NCBI GenBank assembly: GCA_040265115.1
Contig: JBDQGZ010000064.1
Coordinates: 1 to 10,296, forward strand
Reading direction: 5' to 3'
DNA length: 10,296 bases
Source of the DNA: M55B157 sp040265115
Lineage (GTDB): Bacteria; Actinomycetota; Actinomycetes; S36-B12
Below, one piece after another: positions 7,216 to 10,296 of this stretch (positions are counted from its first letter, which is position 1; each line of letters opens with the position of its first letter). The translations under genes were made by a program, and so were the position numbers. Under the pieces are notes generated by a model. It saw nothing but the letters and a program-made list of their open reading frames with translations, was not told the origin of the DNA and ran no database searches.

Positions 7216-8289
7216 TCACCTCTGCCGTGCGTCCTGCAGGCGACGGATGAGGTCGGTGCCGCCGAAATCCCTTGGGTTGTTGCCGGTGGAGACCGCCACC
7301 ATCACGCTCGTCCCGAGCGCGGCAGGACGATCACCCTCCGCGGAGCCGATGTAGTCCTCGATATTGGTGGCGAGGGTGTCGGTGGCTTTTGCTGTGGCGT
7401 TGCCTGCGGTTCGGGCAGCGACCAGACCAAGGATGCTGAGCGCGGTCGAGTTCCAATCGATGGATGTTGGATCGTAGGTGTTCGGCAGAGCCCCGTCATT
7501 CGCGTTCAATTGGCGGGCCAGCCACCTGGCAACGCCGGCGCGTGTGTTGTCGACGCGGCCGTCTTCGCGGCATTCGGTTCGGGGCAGGCCACGACGCTGC
7601 GCCTGCTCCTTCACTGGGAAGGCATCGGCCAAGCCGAGGAGGGATTGCGACGAAGAGAATGTGTCGGGCAGGAGTCCTGGTTGGTAAGGCATACCGAAGC
7701 GGTCAGCCACGTCGGCGGAGCAATTGGTCTCCGCGCGACGTAGGAAATTCGTGGCATCCCGAATCACCGAACGCGTGCCCTCTGGATTCAGCGCGCGAAC
7801 TGCGGCAAGAGCGAATCCGGTCGATGATGTATCGACGGCACTGCCGGGGAGGTAGGCCCAACCCCCACCGCGAACCTGCTGCGCGAGAAGCCATGACATG
7901 GCAACGTCAGCGGCCTCTGTTTCGCCTACGACACTCAGGGCGAGCGCAGCCAACGCGGTCGAGTTGCTGTCCGGGCCGGTGAAGGCGACCGGATCGGGTT
8001 CCGGGCACGGCTCGGTCGTCTCCGCGCGGTAGGCCATGAAGGCACCGGAATCGCACTGCTGACCGACGAGCCAGCCGACCGCTGAGGCGGGGATCGACGC
8101 GCCAGCGGCATCAAGACCGAGGATCGCTATCGATTGGCGGAAGACACCATCGAAGGTGGGATCGGTCGTGCCGTAGAGGCCGCGGTCGGAGGCGATGGTG
8201 ACGGGCTCGCCCGGAGCGGCGAAGGCGGGAGGTGCCACGAGGGCGAGGGAGGCGCCGATAACGACGGCTCCCGACATCAGGCGGAGCAT
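7216..8289 (-). CDS. Secreted prenyltransferase-repeat alpha/alpha barrel protein, intrinsic-factor-like candidate
   Basis: A 357-residue exported protein with a signal peptide ending in APPAFAA (about residue 25). The mature part carries repeated helical-pair motifs of the prenyltransferase/squalene-cyclase repeat class: GVFRQSIAILGLDAAG (48-63), DSNSTALAALAL (107-118), DTSSTGFALAAVRAL (153-167) and DWNSTALSILGL (278-289), with WLVGQQCDSGAF and WLLAQQVRGGGW between them. No cyclase acid motif (DxDD) is visible, so an enzyme role is unlikely. Animal intrinsic factor and transcobalamin use the same alpha6/alpha6 barrel fold for their cobalamin-binding alpha domain (established). Cysteines 79, 95, 190 and 240 could form disulfides. 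The gene is first after a cobalamin riboswitch and is followed by SCO2322-like and ECF genes, so extracytoplasmic corrinoid binding is the favoured role (inference). ATG 8289 has AGAGGA with a 6-nt spacer; the GTG at 8319 would add ten residues ahead of the signal peptide and is rejected. Confidence 0.85.
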   Translation of the reverse strand: MLRLMSGAVVIGASLALVAPPAFAAPGEPVTIASDRGLYGTTDPTFDGVFRQSIAILGLDAAGASIPASAVGWLVGQQCDSGAFMAYRAETTEPCPEPDPVAFTGPDSNSTALAALALSVVGETEAADVAMSWLLAQQVRGGGWAYLPGSAVDTSSTGFALAAVRALNPEGTRSVIRDATNFLRRAETNCSADVADRFGMPYQPGLLPDTFSSSQSLLGLADAFPVKEQAQRRGLPRTECREDGRVDNTRAGVARWLARQLNANDGALPNTYDPTSIDWNSTALSILGLVAARTAGNATAKATDTLATNIEDYIGSAEGDRPAALGTSVMVAVSTGNNPRDFGGTDLIRRLQDARQR

Positions 8290-8295
8290 GGAGGT

Positions 8296-8366
8296 TCCTC
8301 TCAGGTGAGCGACCCACACGACGAAGCGAACGGATCGTTCACCCCACGCGACACGTGGGGAGAGGA
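8296..8366 (-). promoter_or_regulatory. Riboswitch expression platform able to mask the Shine-Dalgarno site
   Basis: Downstream of the aptamer the minus strand carries TCCTCT (8366-8361), exactly complementary to the Shine-Dalgarno AGAGGA (8301-8296) of the barrel-protein gene. Between them is a perfect 7-bp hairpin, CCCCACG and CGTGGGG with a TGTCG loop (8360-8342). No T-tract follows the hairpin, so control of translation initiation is more likely than transcription termination. The Shine-Dalgarno region GAGGAACCTC can also fold on itself. This is a reading of base-pairing only; folding energies were not computed. Confidence 0.5.
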
Positions 8367-8408
8367 TGCGCTCGTCGTCCCGTAGACCTCGACGGAAAAC
8401 AAGCCGCT

Positions 8409-8523
8409 CGCGCCCGCCAGGTGCTCCGACTTGTCGACTCGCCGACCCCTGATGGTCGGTCGGTCGCTCACGGTTGCGGGTCAGCGCCGGATTCTCACCG
8501 GCTTCCCCTGGACGTCGGGCGCG
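8409..8523 (-). promoter_or_regulatory. Cobalamin riboswitch aptamer
   Basis: On the minus strand, 8508-8466 contains the hallmark cobalamin-riboswitch core: GGGAAGCCGGTGAGAATCC followed by GGCGCTGACCCGCAACCGTGA, matching the conserved GGGAA..GGTG..AATCC..C.G.CCCGC.AC.GT.A pattern. The GCCGG/CCGGC hairpin (8502-8498 with 8490-8486) is intact. A second stem CCGACC/GGTCGG (8459-8454 with 8447-8442) follows. The 3' B12-box-like segment ACAAGTCGGAGCACCTGGC lies at 8434-8416. A 7-bp closing helix pairs CGCGCCC (8523-8517) with GGGCGCG (8415-8409), bracketing the aptamer. The RNA ends about 120 nt before the barrel-protein ATG. By the known behaviour of the class, cobalamin (adenosyl or methyl/aquo form) should lower expression of the operon. 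Confidence 0.95.
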
Positions 8524-8563
8524 TAGAGGTATTCAGTTCTGGTGCTCGCACCCTACTACGGCC

Positions 8564-8569
8564 TACCCT
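8564..8569 (+). promoter_or_regulatory. Possible -10 element for leaderless transcription of the small gene
   Basis: TACCCT, a TAnnnT-type -10 hexamer, ends 7 nt before the ATG at 8577, so transcription could begin at the start codon itself, as is common in Actinobacteria. The -35 region is not convincing. On the opposite strand the overlapping TAGGGT (8555-8550) could be the -10 of the riboswitch transcript, giving a divergent promoter pair. Both are weak assignments. Confidence 0.3.
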
Positions 8570-8576
8570 GGAAGCC

Positions 8577-8804
8577 ATGAGTGCAACAGCTGATTGGGTG
8601 TGGATTTTCCAACGCGCCGACTCCAGTCCGGTCGAGACTCTTCCGGCCTCCGCGGTGACCTCGGGGTTCCCCACGCAGTCCGATGCGGAGGCCTGGCTCG
8701 GTGAGTCGTGGCGGGAGCTGCTCGCCGGTGGCGTCGACATGGTGAGTCTTTACGAAGGCGACCGCTGCGTCTATGCCGGCATGAGCCTGCATCCGCCGGA
8801 CTAG
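8577..8804 (+). CDS. Small conserved actinobacterial protein of unknown function
   Basis: A 75-residue soluble protein starting MSATADWVWIFQRAD and containing PTQSDAEAWLGESWRELLAGGVDMVSLYE and a CVYAGMSLHP end (given here as separate motifs: PTQSDAEAWLGE, WRELLAGG and YAGMSLHP). I recognise this arrangement from small hypothetical proteins common in Actinobacteria, but no function is known to me. No signal peptide, membrane segment or metal motif is visible. The ATG at 8577 is preferred over in-frame upstream starts because those lie inside the riboswitch on the other strand and because a TACCCT hexamer sits 7 nt before it. It is the only rightward gene here and its stop is 10 bp from the stop of the converging aldo/keto reductase. 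Confidence 0.8.
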   Translation: MSATADWVWIFQRADSSPVETLPASAVTSGFPTQSDAEAWLGESWRELLAGGVDMVSLYEGDRCVYAGMSLHPPD

Positions 8805-8814
8805 GGGCCCGCGA

Positions 8815-9813
8815 CTAGGGACGTGGGTTCGGGGATTGGGTAAGGGCCGGATCTCGCTGCACGACAGCACCGAGCACGGCATCGATCTGACTGAGTGTGT
8901 TGGCGTCGAGCTCGACCCCACTCGCGGCGATGTTCTCCGTCACCTGCTCCGGCCTCGAGGCGCCGATGATGGCGGCGGAGATGCCCGGCTGATTGAGCAC
9001 CCAAGCGATAGCGAGTTGAGCCATCGTGATCCCGACCGTCTCAGCGATGGGTGCGAGCCGCTGAACCGCACTGAGGATCTCGTCGTCCATGTACCGACTG
9101 ATGAAGTTCGCTCCTTCACCACCGCTCGCGCGGCTGCCCGCGGGAACCTGCCCGCCGGGTGAGTACTTTCCGCTCAGCACACCCTGGGCGATGGGGGACC
9201 ACACGATCTGACCGATGCCGTATCGCTGACTGACCGGGATCACCTCGGCCTCGATCACCCGCCACAGCATCGAGTACTGCGGCTGATTCGACACGAGCGG
9301 CGCGAGACCGTCACGTTCGATTATCTGCATCGCGGCCTCGATCTCCTCCGCGCGCCACTCGGAGACTCCGAGGTAGAGCACTTTGCCTTCTCGGACCAGA
9401 TCGTTGAAGGCATGGAGCGTTTCCTCGAGCGGGGTCTCGTAGTCGAACCTGTGGGCCTGATAGACATCGACGTAGTCGGTCCCCAGTCGCCGCAGCGACG
9501 CGTGTAGGGACTCCCGGATGTGCTTGCGGGACAGGCCCCGATCATTGGGACCGGGACCGGTGGGCCAGTAGACCTTCGTGGCGATCTCCAACCCCTCGCG
9601 CCGCTGACCATGCAGGGCGCGACCTAGGACGGACTCCGCGGCCGTCGCGGCGTAGACATCAGCCGTGTCGAATGTGGTGATGCCGGCGTCCAGGGCGGCA
9701 TGCACGCAGTCGATCGCGGTCGAGTCGTCGATCTGGGAGCCGTGGGTGATCCAGTTGCCGAGGATGATCTCGCTGACGCGAAGACCGCTATCGCCGAGCC
9801 GACGATGCTGCAT
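8815..9813 (-). CDS. Aldo/keto reductase, Kv-beta-like type
   Basis: A 332-residue NADPH-dependent oxidoreductase of the aldo/keto reductase superfamily, expected to reduce carbonyls in the cytosol; the substrate is unknown. The catalytic tetrad is complete: Asp49 and Tyr54 in FDTADVYA, Lys80 in IATKVYW and His121 in YQAHRFD. The start MQHRRLGDSGLRVSEIILG, the LYLGVSEW strand, SNQPQYSML, SPIAQGVLSGKY and the late cofactor-phosphate region IIGASRPEQVTEN (residues about 289-301) resemble the voltage-gated potassium channel beta-subunit branch (AKR6/YghZ-like). The length is normal. The ATG at 9813 follows the DUF3043 stop by 2 nt and has AAGGGGA upstream inside that gene, so the two are probably co-transcribed. 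No link to the corrinoid operon is evident. Confidence 0.93.
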   Translation of the reverse strand: MQHRRLGDSGLRVSEIILGNWITHGSQIDDSTAIDCVHAALDAGITTFDTADVYAATAAESVLGRALHGQRREGLEIATKVYWPTGPGPNDRGLSRKHIRESLHASLRRLGTDYVDVYQAHRFDYETPLEETLHAFNDLVREGKVLYLGVSEWRAEEIEAAMQIIERDGLAPLVSNQPQYSMLWRVIEAEVIPVSQRYGIGQIVWSPIAQGVLSGKYSPGGQVPAGSRASGGEGANFISRYMDDEILSAVQRLAPIAETVGITMAQLAIAWVLNQPGISAAIIGASRPEQVTENIAASGVELDANTLSQIDAVLGAVVQRDPALTQSPNPRP

Positions 9814-9815
9814 GC

Positions 9816-10296
9816 CTACTTCCCCTTACGTGAGGTTCCCGTGGGACGTTTTGGTGTGACCGGTGCGCCACCTCGCTTTACCTTCGGTGGTGGCAGTCGC
9901 AGCCGCCGCAACTGCAGGGTGCGCATGATCGCGTAGAACGAAGCGCCCTTGCGCTCGGATTTCTCCGGGAATCGTTCCTTGAGCTGCTTGTTGAGCCGCA
10001 GAACGAGGATGGTGGAGTCGACGAGGATGACCGCAATGAGGATGAACCAGATCAGCGACACGGACGACTGCACGATCTGGTTCGGAATGAAGCCGAGGAC
10101 CAGCACGGCGAGGGCGATGAAGATGAAGTACTCCGCCAGGGTGAAGCGGGAATCGACGAAGTCGCGTGTGAAGCGGCGCACCGGGCCCTGATCGCGGGGT
10201 GGGAGTCGGCTTTCGTCGCCGGCGACGAGGGCGGCGCGGTTCTCCATGCGGGCCTGGCGCTCGCGGGCTCGGGCCGCCTTACGAGCCCCTCGGGGA
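9816..10296 (-). CDS. DUF3043 family membrane protein, N-terminus beyond the right edge
   Basis: The frame is open from the right edge to a TAG at 9818-9816, giving 159 visible residues. They match the actinobacterial DUF3043 pattern: a very basic N-terminal stretch (ARKAARARERQARMENRAAL), the DESRLPPRDQGPVRRF motif, FVDSRFTLAEYF, two hydrophobic helices separated by a short loop (FIFIALAVLVLGFIPNQ and SLIWFILIAVILVDSTIL), then a basic cytosolic tail ending GTSRKGK. The ATG at 10247 (MENR) is internal: family members have a longer charged N-terminal region and the frame continues upstream without a stop. Function is unknown. It is the first gene of a pair with the aldo/keto reductase. Confidence 0.88.
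   Translation of the reverse strand, partial: PRGARKAARARERQARMENRAALVAGDESRLPPRDQGPVRRFTRDFVDSRFTLAEYFIFIALAVLVLGFIPNQIVQSSVSLIWFILIAVILVDSTILVLRLNKQLKERFPEKSERKGASFYAIMRTLQLRRLRLPPPKVKRGGAPVTPKRPTGTSRKGK

Noticed and set aside
7216..8289. Squalene-hopene or terpene cyclase
   Set aside because: The repeats match the fold, but the protein is secreted, short, and shows no DxDD-type acid motif.
8290..8319. Start of the barrel protein at the GTG at 8319
   Set aside because: It would place ten residues before the signal peptide and put translation across the ribosome-site region; ATG 8289 has AGAGGA at a 6-nt spacing.
8342..8360. Intrinsic terminator at the CCCCACG/CGTGGGG hairpin
   Set aside because: The hairpin is perfect, but no T-tract follows on either strand; a role in the riboswitch expression platform fits better.

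Overview
The window is high-GC DNA with the codon use and gene families of an Actinomycetota chromosome (DUF3043 membrane protein, SCO2322-type secreted protein, the small PTQ-DAEAWLGE protein, and a gcvT-pepA neighbourhood next to a cobT relative). No mobile elements, CRISPR arrays, tRNAs or rRNAs are visible. Genus cannot be fixed from this sequence alone.

Layout, in the direction of transcription from the right edge: (i) 10296-9816, 3' part of a DUF3043 membrane protein, and 9813-8815, an aldo/keto reductase; the two form a tight leftward pair. (ii) 8577-8804, a small rightward gene of unknown function that converges on the reductase with 10 bp between stops. (iii) 8289-8576, an intergenic region holding a clear cobalamin (B12) riboswitch that reads leftward. 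(iv) 8289-411, a leftward operon in which every junction is a 4-nt ATGA or GTGA overlap: a secreted alpha-helical barrel protein of the prenyltransferase-repeat/intrinsic-factor type, a membrane-anchored SCO2322-like surface protein, EcfT, a double-ATPase EcfA1A2, an EcfS, and a single reading frame carrying a CobT-like domain followed by a complete GcvT. (v) 353-1, the N-terminal part of leucyl aminopeptidase PepA.

The operon reads as a corrinoid acquisition system. The riboswitch senses cobalamin. The secreted barrel protein and the tethered SCO2322-like protein are good candidates for extracytoplasmic corrinoid capture, resembling the alpha and beta domains of animal intrinsic factor split over two genes (inference). 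The ECF module would do the import, and CobT is the lower-ligand phosphoribosyltransferase family of cobamide assembly. The CobT-like domain has lost the usual GEMGIGNTT signature, and it runs without a stop into GcvT. A perfect 15-bp tandem repeat at the fusion junction places an ideal Shine-Dalgarno sequence 8 nt before an internal ATG, so GcvT may also be made separately.
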